Assembly: GCF_030555055.1 (NCBI RefSeq)
Contig: NZ_JAMOAO010000001.1
Location: forward strand, 186,001-250,000
Direction of reading: 5' to 3'
Source of the DNA: Nocardiopsis sp. YSL2
GTDB lineage: Bacteria; Actinomycetota; Actinomycetes; Streptosporangiales; Streptosporangiaceae
DNA: 64,000 nucleotides
How positions within the stretch are numbered: the first letter of the stretch is position 1; the number at the start of each line of letters is the position of its first letter. Below the pieces are notes generated by a model, which worked only from the letters and a program-made list of their open reading frames with translations, was not told the DNA's origin and did no database searches. Below are positions 26,891-35,003 of the stretch, one piece after another. The position numbers were made by a program, and so were the translations under genes.

Positions 26891-27282
26891 GTCACTCCTT
26901 CGCGGACGCCCGGGCGCGCCCCCGGGCAGTGGACGGACCGGGTGCGACGGGCACGACGGGGCGGGGCCCCGGCGCGCCGTGGACGCGTGTCGGGCCCGGA
27001 CCGGTCGATATCGCCGCGAACCTAACAGCGCCCGGCGGGGCCCCGCCGCCGCCCCCGCCGATGGGACTTTCGACCCTCCCGCGCCGGGGACCTTCGACTT
27101 CCCCGCGCGCGCACGTCCCGCCGGCGCGTCCCGCGGCTGGAGAGGAGACCTTCCCGCAGGTCACAGTCGCGCCGGAGGGTGATCGCGGTCGGCGGGCGGG
27201 CCATGCCGCCCTCCGGTGCGCCGCGCCGGCCCGGACCGGCCCGCCCGAGGTGGCCGCGTCGGACGATGAGCGACACATGTCA
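26891..27282. promoter_or_regulatory. Intergenic region with two DosR/DevR-like boxes
   Basis: No gene is credible here. Two similar elements stand 23 bp apart: GGGACTTTCGACCCT (27063-27077) and GGGGACCTTCGACTTCCCC (27086-27104). Both resemble the G-G-G-A-C-N-T-T-C-G-N-C-C-C type of box bound by DosR/DevR-like hypoxia or stress response regulators. They lie about 175-215 bp ahead of the StyA-like gene, which is transcribed leftwards from here. GACCT-tcccgc-AGGTC at 27147-27162 is another inverted repeat. Confidence 0.35.
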
Positions 27283-27324
27283 CAGCGCCCCCGCCCGGCC
27301 CCCTGTTCGGGGCCGGGCGGGGGC
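27283..27324 (-). terminator. Terminator of the xylose-type ABC operon
   Basis: An 18-bp perfect GC-rich stem with a six-base loop (CTGTTC) lies 22 bp beyond the permease stop on the minus strand. Confidence 0.9.
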
Positions 27325-27345
27325 GCCGGGGATCGTCGCCGGTCC

Positions 27346-28626
27346 CTAGGCGCCGCCCCTGGCGTGGGTCTTGCGACCGCGCCGGGAGATGGCGTCCAGG
27401 ATCACCGCGATGAGCAGCACCGCGGCGGTGATCATGAAGCGCACCGAGGTGTCCATCTGCAGCAGGAGCAGGCCGGAGGCGATCGCACCCAGCACCAGGC
27501 CGCCCAGCAGCGCGGAGTAGGCGTTGCCGCGACCGCCGAACAGGCTGGTCCCGCCGATGACCGCGGCCGCGATGGCCATCATCAGCTCCTCGCCGCCACC
27601 GGTGGACACGCTCGCCGCGAAGTTGCGCGAGACCAGCATGATGCCGCCCAGGGCGGCCAGCGTGGAGGCGATACCGAACACCGAGATCCGGATGAAGTCC
27701 ACGTTGATGCCGGCGCGACGGGCCGCCTCGGAGCTCCCGCCGACGGCGTAGACCATGCGCCCGTACCGGGTCTTGCGCAGGATCAGGTCGAGCGCGACCA
27801 CGAACCCGACGAAGATCAGGAAGGCCAGCGGCACGCCCTTGTACTGGTTGAGCACCCACACGCCGCCCACCAGCGGCACGGCCAGCAGCGCGGAACGGAA
27901 GAGCACCTCGGGCAAGGGCTTGAACGGCAGCCCCGCCAGGCGGCGCCTGCGCTCGACGGTGAACACCGCGGCCATGTACAGCAGCACCGTCAGGCCCGCG
28001 AGCGCCCAGCCCACGACCGGGACGAAGTAGGTCTGGGTCAGCATGGCGATGGCGCCGCTGGCACTGGTGTTGACCGAGCCGGAGCTGTCCAGGAGGTAGA
28101 CGTGCAGGCCCTGCCAGCCCAGGAGCCCGGCGAGGGTGACCACGAAGGCCGGGACGCCCAGCTTGGCGAAGATGACGCCGTGCAGAAGGCCGACGGTGAG
28201 GCCGACCAGGACCGCCGCTCCGATCGCCACCCACTCGGAGACGCCGTAGCGCACCGCCAGGACCGCCAGGACGGCGGCCGAGAGACCGGACACCGACCCC
28301 ACGGACAGGTCGATCTCGCCCAGCAGCAGGACCATGATGACGCCGGTGGTCATCAGGCCCACCGCCGCGATCTGCACGGTCAGGTTGGACAGGTTCTGCG
28401 GCGACAGGTACCGGTCGTTCATCGACTGGAACACGAGGGCGATGAGGATCAGACCGACGATGACCGGGACGGGCCCGAGTTCGCCGCCGCGCAGGTTGCG
28501 GCGCAGCGCCTTGAGCCACCCGCTCGGCGAGGCGGCCGTGACCAGGAGGCGGGGATCGCGCTTCGGCTCGCCGGGGGCGCCGGTCCCCTCGCCCGACGCG
28601 GGCGTGGCGTGAGTCTGCTGAGTCAT
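27346..28626 (-). CDS. xylH: Xylose-type sugar ABC transporter permease
   Basis: This 426-residue membrane protein is a permease of the CUT2 class (XylH/RbsC/MmsB), larger than RbsC because of a central insertion, as in XylH. About ten helices are visible, for example VIVGLILIALVFQSMND, VGLMTTGVIMVLLLGEIDLS, and the C-terminal IGGTSLFGGRGNAYSALLGG motif typical of the family. The ATG at 28626 overlaps the ATPase stop (ATGA) and has GGAGGA upstream. With the ATPase and binding protein it forms a complete importer, and the ROK regulator gene beside it argues for xylose or a related pentose. Confidence 0.9.
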   Translation of the reverse strand: MTQQTHATPASGEGTGAPGEPKRDPRLLVTAASPSGWLKALRRNLRGGELGPVPVIVGLILIALVFQSMNDRYLSPQNLSNLTVQIAAVGLMTTGVIMVLLLGEIDLSVGSVSGLSAAVLAVLAVRYGVSEWVAIGAAVLVGLTVGLLHGVIFAKLGVPAFVVTLAGLLGWQGLHVYLLDSSGSVNTSASGAIAMLTQTYFVPVVGWALAGLTVLLYMAAVFTVERRRRLAGLPFKPLPEVLFRSALLAVPLVGGVWVLNQYKGVPLAFLIFVGFVVALDLILRKTRYGRMVYAVGGSSEAARRAGINVDFIRISVFGIASTLAALGGIMLVSRNFAASVSTGGGEELMMAIAAAVIGGTSLFGGRGNAYSALLGGLVLGAIASGLLLLQMDTSVRFMITAAVLLIAVILDAISRRGRKTHARGGA

Positions 28627-29423
28627 CGGTTGTCCTCCGTGGCCAGGGCCGAGGAACCGGTACGGCTGGAGCGCCGGGTGACCGGGTTGTCGGCTGCACC
28701 GGTGATGGCGGCCACGATCTGCTCGTAGCTCGTCGACGCGATGGGGAAGTCCCCCGCGTTGCGGCCCAGGCGGAGCACGACGGCGCGGTCGGCGACGGCA
28801 CGCACATCCGCCATGTTGTGGCTGATGAGCACGACGCCCAGGCCCTGGTCCCGCAGGCGCTCGATCAGGTCCAGCACCTGGGCGGTCTGGGCCACGCCCA
28901 GCGCCGCGGTGGGCTCGTCGAGCATCACCACGCGCGGCTGGCCGAGCAGGGAGCGGGCGATCGCGATGATCTGCCGCTGGCCGCCGGAGAGCGAGGCGAC
29001 GGGGACGCGCAGGTTCGGAATGCTCACCGACAATGAGTCGAGCAGCTCCCGCGCCCGGCTCTCCATCTCGACCTCGTCGAGGGTGCCGGGGAAGTGGAGC
29101 TTCTCGTTGCCGAGGAACAGGTTGCCGACGATGTCCAGGTTGTCGCACAGCGCGAGGTCCTGGTAGATGGTCGCGATACCGAGCTTCTGGGCGTCGGACG
29201 GGGCACCGATGGTGACCGGCTGGCCGTCCCAGGTGATGACCCCGCCGGAGTCGGCGGGGTGGGCACCGGCGATGACCTTGACCAGGGTGGACTTACCGGC
29301 GCCGTTGTCGCCGAGCAGGGCGACGACCTCTCCGGGGTCGACCTGGAAGTCGACCTCGCTCAGGGCACGGACGGCCCCGAAGGTCTTGGAGATCCCGGAC
29401 AGTTCCAGGACGGGTGTACTCAT
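28623..29423 (-). CDS. xylG: Sugar ABC transporter ATP-binding protein (single domain)
   Basis: This 266-residue ATPase powers the CUT2 importer. Walker A is GDNGAGKST, the Q-loop YQDLALCDN, the signature LSGGQRQ, Walker B VVMLDEP, and the switch His is in LISHNMADV. Unlike enterobacterial XylG/RbsA, which have two fused ATPase domains of about 500 residues, this is a single domain, as in many actinobacterial sets, so it must dimerise. The C-terminal 25 residues are a Ser/Thr-rich tail. ATG 29423 has only a weak GAAAGAG ribosome site. The stop overlaps the permease ATG by four bases. Confidence 0.92.
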   Translation of the reverse strand: MSTPVLELSGISKTFGAVRALSEVDFQVDPGEVVALLGDNGAGKSTLVKVIAGAHPADSGGVITWDGQPVTIGAPSDAQKLGIATIYQDLALCDNLDIVGNLFLGNEKLHFPGTLDEVEMESRARELLDSLSVSIPNLRVPVASLSGGQRQIIAIARSLLGQPRVVMLDEPTAALGVAQTAQVLDLIERLRDQGLGVVLISHNMADVRAVADRAVVLRLGRNAGDFPIASTSYEQIVAAITGAADNPVTRRSSRTGSSALATEDNR

Positions 29424-29444
29424 GCGCTCTTTCTCTCTTCTCGT

Positions 29445-29487
29445 CCCGGCGGGGCGGGCGGACTCACTGTCCCCCCGCCCCGCCGGG
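29445..29487 (-). terminator. Intra-operon hairpin between binding-protein and ATPase genes
   Basis: A perfect 14-bp stem (CCCGGCGGGGCGGG and its complement) with a 15-nt loop lies between the binding-protein stop and the ATPase start. Such hairpins commonly protect or partly terminate transcripts so that the binding protein is made in excess; that role is inferred. Confidence 0.7.
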
Positions 29488-29505
29488 GCGTCGCGCCTGG
29501 CCCGG

Positions 29506-30648
29506 TTAGAGGGCTTCCTGGCAGAAGTCGGTGTCCTCGTAGTCGGCCGTGCAGATGTCCTCGATGGAGTAGATGCCGTCGGAGATGACGGTGTCGCCGA
29601 TGTTCTCCTCGGTCACCGAGATCGGCTCCAGGAGGATGGAGGGCACGGCCTCGCCGTTGGCGTCCTCGACGTCGGTGAGGGTGTACTCGCCCGCTTCCAG
29701 CTCCTCGCCGGTGGCCAGGGAGACCGCCATCGCGGCGGCGATCTCGGCCTCGGGGCGGATCGCCTTGTAGACGGTCATGTACTGCTCACCGGCGATGATG
29801 CGCTGGATGCCGTGGAGCTCGGCGTCCTGGCCGGTGACGGGAGGCAGGTCCTCGGTGGACACGCCCGCGCTGCGCAGCGCGGAGATGATGCCGGAGGCCA
29901 TGCCGTCGTTGGCGGAGTAGACGCCGACGATCTCGTCCACGCCCAGGGAGGTGATGGCGCCCTCCATCTGGCTGTTGGCCTCGTCCGGCGACCAGTCCGG
30001 GGTGTCGAACTCCTGGCCGATCTCGACCTGGCCGTCGAAGATCTCGTGCGCGCCGGCCTTGAAGTCACCGGCGTTGGGGTCGGTGGGCGAGCCGTTGATC
30101 ATGACGATCTCGCCCTCGCCCGTGGTGCCGTTCTGCTCCAGCGCCTCCAGCAGGGCCTGGGCCTGGACCTGGCCCACACGGTGGTTGTCGAAGGACACGT
30201 ACATGTCCGCGCCGCCCTCGGCCAGGCGGTCGTAGGCGACCACGGGCACGCCCTGCGAGCGGGCCTCGTTGACGGTGCCCGCGGCGGCCTGGGAGTCGAC
30301 GGCGCCGAGCACGAGGACGTCGACCCCGTCGGTCAGCATGGCCTGGGCCTGCGTCTGCTGCTCGTCGACGTCCTGGTCGGCGTTGGCGTAGGAGAGCTCG
30401 CAGTTGGGGCAGAGCTCGCCCAGGGCCTCCTCGAAGAAGGGACGGTCGAAGGCCTCGTAGCGCGCGGTCTGCAGCTCGGGGAGCAGCAGGCCGACGTGGA
30501 AGCCCTCCTCGACCGTGTGCTCGGTCTGCTCTCCCTCTTCACCGGAAGTGGTGAGGGCACTGCAGCCGGAGACGAGCAGGGCCAGGGAGGCCGTGGCGGC
30601 GGCGAGGCCGCCTGTGAACTTCTGGTGGGTTGCGAAGCGTCGGGTCAT
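29506..30648 (-). CDS. xylF: Xylose-type sugar-binding lipoprotein
   Basis: This 380-residue periplasmic-binding-protein-like lipoprotein (PBP type 1 fold) captures a monosaccharide for the XylGH-type importer. The signal peptide ends in LLVSGC, the acylated Cys. Fold features include HVGLLLPELQTARYEAFD, DGVDVLVLGAVDSQAAAG, the hinge segment VVAYDRLAEGGADMYVSFDN, and PPVTGQDAELHGIQRIIAG, which matches the XylF/ChvE group. ATG 30648 is chosen because AGAGAGG stands about 10 nt upstream; GTG 30669 has no ribosome site. A cysteine pair (PNC and, near the C-terminus, ICTAD/DFC) may form disulfides. Transcribed from a clear promoter at 30710-30739. Confidence 0.92.
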   Translation of the reverse strand: MTRRFATHQKFTGGLAAATASLALLVSGCSALTTSGEEGEQTEHTVEEGFHVGLLLPELQTARYEAFDRPFFEEALGELCPNCELSYANADQDVDEQQTQAQAMLTDGVDVLVLGAVDSQAAAGTVNEARSQGVPVVAYDRLAEGGADMYVSFDNHRVGQVQAQALLEALEQNGTTGEGEIVMINGSPTDPNAGDFKAGAHEIFDGQVEIGQEFDTPDWSPDEANSQMEGAITSLGVDEIVGVYSANDGMASGIISALRSAGVSTEDLPPVTGQDAELHGIQRIIAGEQYMTVYKAIRPEAEIAAAMAVSLATGEELEAGEYTLTDVEDANGEAVPSILLEPISVTEENIGDTVISDGIYSIEDICTADYEDTDFCQEAL

Positions 30649-30709
30649 CAACGCTGTGCCTCTCTTCACGGGGGATTTTCGGTGTGGGAACTCGCGAGCA
30701 ATGATGTGA

Positions 30710-30739
30710 AGTACAACCCCGTGGAGGGCTTGCCGTCAA
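30710..30739 (-). promoter_or_regulatory. Sigma-70-type promoter of the xylose-type operon
   Basis: On the minus strand TTGACG (30734-30739) and TGTACT (30710-30715) are separated by 18 nt, a good housekeeping promoter. The predicted leader is about 55 nt long. The rest of the 384-bp gap (30649-31032) holds hairpins for the ROK gene but no gene. Confidence 0.75.
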
Positions 30740-30940
30740 CTCCTGAACACATAACCGAAACATCACGGACATTGCCTTCAAGCACTTAAGACACGAAAAC
30801 CCCTGGCCAGAGCGGCTCGCAGCGTACGTGACCTTGTGTGAAGGGTACGTGCCGATCGCCCGTCCGTGAACTTTTTACCCGCCCCTGACCTCGAAGAACG
30901 TCGGGAGGCACACCCCCGGGGAGGTACGCCCGAGGGCCCG

Positions 30941-30996
30941 CCGGACGGCGTCCGGGCACGCGTGAACACTGTGGAACGGTGACGCGCCCCACAGTG
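30941..30996 (-). terminator. Hairpins downstream of the ROK regulator gene
   Basis: Two inverted repeats lie 37-92 bp beyond the ROK stop: CCGGAC-GGC-GTCCGG (30941-30955) and CACTGTGG...CCACAGTG (30967-30996 with a 14-nt loop). Either could end the ROK transcript before the binding-protein promoter. Confidence 0.5.
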
Positions 30997-31032
30997 ACGA
31001 GCCCTACAAGTCTTGGGTGAGAGTGCCCGCGG

Positions 31033-32208
31033 TCAGCCGACGCGCTGTGCCGCGATGAGCAGAGCGCCGTAGAGGGAGGCGTCGCCCCCCAGCGCGCTCG
31101 GCACCAGTTCGAGCTGGCTCAACGCGCTGCCCAGAGCGCCCAGCTCCATCGCGCGGCGCATCGGGTCCAGCAGCAGTTCGCCCGCCTCGGCCAGGTCGCC
31201 GCCGACGACCACCCGGTCCGGGTTGAACAGGTTGGCGATGATCGCCGTGCCCTGTCCGAGGGCCGTGCCCGCCTCGGAGACGATCCGTCGGCTGCCCAGG
31301 TCCCCGTCCAGGGCCGCGGCCACGACGTCGGGCACGCCGACCGGCCCGGGGCCGCGCGCCACGTCGGCGTTCTGGGGCAGCATGTCCAGCAGGTAGTGCG
31401 CACCCGTGAACGTCTCCAGACAGCCGCGGTTGCCGCACCGGCACACCTGCCCGCGCGGGTCGAGCGCGATGTGGCCCACCTCGCCCGCCGTGCCGCCCGC
31501 GCCACGGAAGAGCCGGCCGGACAGGATGATGCCGGCGCCCACGCCCTCGCCGATGACCAGGGTGATCACGTGCTGGGCGCCCTCGCCCGCGCCCCGGTGC
31601 TGTTCGGCCAGCGCGGCCAGGTTGGCGTCGTTCTCGGCGACGACGGGCAGGCCCAGCCGCTCGGTCAGCGCCTTGGCCGGGCGGTGGCCCGCCCAGCGGG
31701 GGACGCAGGAGATCCGGCCGACCTCGCCGGTGCCCGGATCGATCGGCGCGGGCACCGAGGCCACCACCGCCGACACGGTGCCGACGTCGATGCGGGCGCG
31801 CTGCAGCGTGGTCTCCGTCAGCCACGCGGCCCGGCGCACACCGCGCTCGGCGTCGGCCGCCACGTCGTAGTCGATCGCCTCGCGGGCGATCATGTTGCCG
31901 TCGCTGTCACCGATCGCGACCTGGACACGCGTGGGCGTGAAGTCCACGGCCACGACCGCGCCGGGCGGGCGCAGCAGGGTGACCGCGCGGGCACGGCGCC
32001 CGTTCGAGGCGGTGTCGCGGACCGAGACGGTACCCGCCGCACGCAGTCCGCGCACGATGTTGGACACGCTGGCGGCGGACAGCCCGGTGGCCCGGGCGAG
32101 CTCGGCCTGGGTGCGCGTGCCCTCCTTGCGGAGCGCGTCCACGATCCGGCGTTCGTTGGCCTGCCGCAGGGCGGACTGTGATCCCGGTGTCCCGGCGGTG
32201 TCGGTCAC
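31033..32208 (-). CDS. xylR: ROK-family transcriptional regulator (XylR-like)
   Basis: This 391-residue regulator has an N-terminal MarR-like winged helix-turn-helix (RTQAELARATGLSAASVSNI) and a ROK sugar-kinase-like domain with the zinc signature CRCGNRGCLE preceded by GEVGHIAL. DNA binding is probably relieved by a sugar such as xylose, controlling the importer genes transcribed from the next promoter on the same strand. GTG 32208 is chosen because AAAGGG lies 7 nt upstream; the longer frame to 32283 has none. The catalytic-type DGN loop residues are partly replaced, as expected for a repressor rather than a kinase. The gene order ROK - xylF - xylG - xylH is conserved in streptomycetes. Confidence 0.92.
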   Translation of the reverse strand: MTDTAGTPGSQSALRQANERRIVDALRKEGTRTQAELARATGLSAASVSNIVRGLRAAGTVSVRDTASNGRRARAVTLLRPPGAVVAVDFTPTRVQVAIGDSDGNMIAREAIDYDVAADAERGVRRAAWLTETTLQRARIDVGTVSAVVASVPAPIDPGTGEVGRISCVPRWAGHRPAKALTERLGLPVVAENDANLAALAEQHRGAGEGAQHVITLVIGEGVGAGIILSGRLFRGAGGTAGEVGHIALDPRGQVCRCGNRGCLETFTGAHYLLDMLPQNADVARGPGPVGVPDVVAAALDGDLGSRRIVSEAGTALGQGTAIIANLFNPDRVVVGGDLAEAGELLLDPMRRAMELGALGSALSQLELVPSALGGDASLYGALLIAAQRVG

Positions 32209-32330
32209 CCGGTGGCCCTTTCGTCGTCTCTCGTGCAAGCGCGACGGCGCTTCTGAGACGAATGCTACAAGCATTGAACGCAAGCGGGAACGCCGCCGGT
32301 GCCGACCTGGCCATGGTCTAGGGTGCGATC

Positions 32331-32945
32331 GTGCCAGTACCGAGGATCAGCACGGCCGAGAGCGGTTGGGAAACCCGCGCGGTGTCGCTCCTGCCCGAGC
32401 GGAGCGCCCGCGTGCGCGTCGTGGCGGTGGAGGGCCGCTCCGGATCCGGCAAGAGCACGGTCGCCGAACGCCTGCGCGCGGTACTGGCCGCACGCGGTGA
32501 GCCCGTCCACGTGCTGACGATGGAGGACCTCTACCCCGGTTGGGACGGGTTGGCGCGTGCGCCGGGCCTGCTCCGGAGCTGGGTACTGGCCCCGCTGCGC
32601 CGCGGGGAGAGCGTGGCCTGGCACCGCTACGACTGGGACCGCGGCGCCTTCGCCCCGGAGCGGACCCGCCTCCCGGAGGAGGTCGCCACCGGGGGCACGC
32701 TGGTGGTGGAGGGCTGCGGATCGGGCGCTGCGGACGTCCGTGGCCTGGTCGACGCGCTGGTCTGGGTGGCGGCACCCGGCGCCGAGCGGGCCCGCAGGCT
32801 GGACGCGCGCTGGGACGCCGCCGTGTACGCTCCGCACCGGGACCGGTGGGCCCGGCAGGAGGAGGCGTTCTACGCCGAGCACCGCCCCGACGCACACGCC
32901 GGGCTGGTCGTGGACAACACCGCTGCGGCCGCACCCACACGCTAG
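32331..32945 (+). CDS. P-loop uridine-kinase-like ATPase
   Basis: This 204-residue protein has a Walker A motif, VEGRSGSGKSTVAERLRAVL (near residue 36), a nucleoside-kinase-like segment VLTMEDLYPGWDGL, and a Walker-B-like GGTLVVEGCGSG. The HRYDWDRGAF segment resembles substrate-binding loops of uridine kinase relatives. It may phosphorylate a nucleoside or similar small molecule; the substrate is not known. GTG 32331 has no ribosome site; TAGGGT at 32319-32324 lies 6 nt upstream, suggesting a leaderless transcript. The gene is divergent from the ROK regulator and convergent with the Ser/Thr kinases. A small 7-bp hairpin overlaps its stop. Confidence 0.82.
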   Translation: MPVPRISTAESGWETRAVSLLPERSARVRVVAVEGRSGSGKSTVAERLRAVLAARGEPVHVLTMEDLYPGWDGLARAPGLLRSWVLAPLRRGESVAWHRYDWDRGAFAPERTRLPEEVATGGTLVVEGCGSGAADVRGLVDALVWVAAPGAERARRLDARWDAAVYAPHRDRWARQEEAFYAEHRPDAHAGLVVDNTAAAAPTR

Positions 32946-32953
32946 GGCGTGTG
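32936..32953. terminator. Small hairpin over the stop codon of the P-loop gene
   Basis: CACACGC-TAGG-GCGTGTG is a 7-bp stem whose loop contains the TAG stop; it may stop transcription towards the convergent kinase gene. Confidence 0.45.
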
Positions 32954-33050
32954 CGGTGGGACGCGGGCCGTCGCGAGCCGCCTATCCCGTGGTGCTCTCA
33001 CCAGGCCGAAGCCGCGCCGCACCCGTGGGGCCGCGTCGGAGCCCCGCGAC

Positions 33051-34973
33051 TCAGAAGGTTCGCACGAGCTGGTAGGCGGCCGCGGCGTACCCGGCGCGCG
33101 CGGCACCCGTGGCGCCCTCCACCCGGGCCCACAGGTTGCGCCCCCACTCCGCCCTTCCGGGCCGGTCGCCGGGATCGGGCTGGACGACCAGCTCCGGATG
33201 CAGCAGAAACGTCAGGGTCAGCACGGGGTCCGGTCGCCCGGGGCTTCCGTTGCCCTGCCAGAGCACCGCGCCTGCGCGGTCCGCCGTGTCGAGGTCCTGG
33301 GCCAGGATCCGCAGGGCCTCGGCGTCCGGGCCGCGGTGCGCCGCCATCAGGCGGATCACCGCCGGACGGGCCAGCAGCAGGCGCTCGTGGGCGGTCCGGT
33401 CGCCGGGTACCGGAGGCCGACTGTCCCGGAACAGTGCACGCAGCCCGGCGGGGGACGCGTCCTGGCCGTGGAAGACCGGCGGCAGGTCCGGACGGAGCTG
33501 GGCGACGAACGACGCCACCGCCAGGTTCACGTCCACCACCCCCCGCTGGAAGGGCGAACGGTCGGCGAGCGTCACGCGCAGGTCGTGGCCGATCCATGAG
33601 TCGAGGGCGGCGCGCTCGGTCGTGTCACCGAAGACCGAGGTCGCCTCGGCCCAGTCGCGCTGCATTGCCGCCGCCAGGTCGCCGGCGTCGGTATACGCCG
33701 TCCCGGCGAAACGGTAGGTCGGCGCCTGTCCGCCCCCTCCGGTCCCCGGCACGTACGGCGTCCCGGTGGGGCCGGAGGTGTAGGGAGCCCCCGTGAACCC
33801 ATCACCGGGATCCGGCGGCGGCGCGTGACCCGACGTAGAGGGGGTGGCCGGGTCAGGCGGAACCCCAGTGGAAGCAGAAGTGTACGGAGCCCACGTGAAC
33901 CCATCCCCAGGGTCCGGCGGCGGCGCGTGACCGGAGGTGTACGGGGCGCTCGTGGGATGTGAGGCAGGAGGAACCGTGGTGGAACCGGGGGCATACGGCG
34001 CCGCCGCGTGACCGGACGTGCGCGGAGCCTCCGTGTACCCGGTTTCGGGGGATGATCCCGGCTGACCGGAGGCGTACGGAGTACCCGCGTGCGCGGCACG
34101 GGGGCTCTCCCCGGCCGACGCCGACTCAGTGTAGGCGCGGGTCGAGTGGATCCTGGATGCGCCGACGGCGAGGAGGCGGCCGGTGACCAGGTGGTCCATC
34201 AGCGCGGCGGCGTCCGGTCGCCGTTCGGGGTCCTTGTCCAGGCAGGCGCGGACCACCGTGGCGAGCGGTTCGGGGACCCCTCCGGTGTCCGGTTCGCTCG
34301 ACAGGATCCGGGCGATGCGCGAGGCCTGTGTGGGGCCGGGGAACGCCTGATGTGCGGTGGCCGCGAAGACCATCACCGATCCCCAGGCGAACAGGTCCAC
34401 CGCCGCCGTCAGGCGGGCGCCCTCCAACTGCTCCGGAGCCATGTACCCGACCGTGCCGATCACACCGCTGGCCGTCACGGAGGTCGCTTCCACGGCCCGG
34501 GCGATCCCGAAGTCGATCACCCTCGGCCCGTCCGGCGCCAGCATGATGTTGTCCGGCTTCAGATCCCGGTGCACCACGCCCGCGGCATGGATCGCGGCCA
34601 GGGCGGTGGCCGTGCTCACCGCGAGGCGCTGGAGCGCGGATCCCGTGCGCGGGCCCTGCGCTGCCACCGCCTGTTGGAGTGTGGGGCCGTCGATGTACTC
34701 GGTGGCGATCCACGGCTGCTCCGCCTCGGGGTCGGCGTCCAGGATCGCCGCGATGCAGAACCCGCTCACCCGCCGCGCCTGCTCCACCTCGGCGGTGAAG
34801 CGGCGCCGCATGTCGGTGTCCTCGGCCCAGGCGGTGTGCAGGAGCTTGACCGCCGCCAGCGTGCCGTCCGGCCGCTCCCCCAGGAACACCTCGCCGAACC
34901 CGCCACGCCCCAACGACCGCACCAGCCGGTACTCGCCCACCGTACGAGCGGTCCCGTCCATACCCGTCCCCAT
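33051..34973 (-). CDS. Serine/threonine protein kinase (soluble, paralogue 1)
   Basis: This 640-residue Hanks-type kinase has its catalytic domain at about residues 14-270: glycine loop LGRGGFGEVFLG, Lys43 in AAVKLL, HRDLKPDN (Asp137), DFGIA (154-156) and GYMAPEQ. A 150-residue Pro/Ser/Thr/Tyr-rich linker follows with a 34-residue repeat (two copies of TSGHAPPPDPGDGF). The last 210 residues form a separate domain shared with the next gene (DAGDLAAAMQRDW, GDTTERAALDSWI, ASFVAQLRPDLPP). No membrane helix is seen, unlike paralogue 2. ATG 34973 has AGGAG immediately before it, very close; ATG 34961 is an alternative. Targets are unknown. Confidence 0.9.
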   Translation of the reverse strand: MGTGMDGTARTVGEYRLVRSLGRGGFGEVFLGERPDGTLAAVKLLHTAWAEDTDMRRRFTAEVEQARRVSGFCIAAILDADPEAEQPWIATEYIDGPTLQQAVAAQGPRTGSALQRLAVSTATALAAIHAAGVVHRDLKPDNIMLAPDGPRVIDFGIARAVEATSVTASGVIGTVGYMAPEQLEGARLTAAVDLFAWGSVMVFAATAHQAFPGPTQASRIARILSSEPDTGGVPEPLATVVRACLDKDPERRPDAAALMDHLVTGRLLAVGASRIHSTRAYTESASAGESPRAAHAGTPYASGQPGSSPETGYTEAPRTSGHAAAPYAPGSTTVPPASHPTSAPYTSGHAPPPDPGDGFTWAPYTSASTGVPPDPATPSTSGHAPPPDPGDGFTGAPYTSGPTGTPYVPGTGGGGQAPTYRFAGTAYTDAGDLAAAMQRDWAEATSVFGDTTERAALDSWIGHDLRVTLADRSPFQRGVVDVNLAVASFVAQLRPDLPPVFHGQDASPAGLRALFRDSRPPVPGDRTAHERLLLARPAVIRLMAAHRGPDAEALRILAQDLDTADRAGAVLWQGNGSPGRPDPVLTLTFLLHPELVVQPDPGDRPGRAEWGRNLWARVEGATGAARAGYAAAAYQLVRTF

Positions 34974-35003
34974 CTCCTGTCGTCGTGTCGTCCCTGCCGT
35001 CGG

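Noticed and set aside
26889..27182. 97-codon plus-strand frame in the gap after the StyA-like gene
   Set aside because: Low-complexity Arg/Pro/Gly translation, and no ribosome site; it starts inside the neighbouring gene's start codon.
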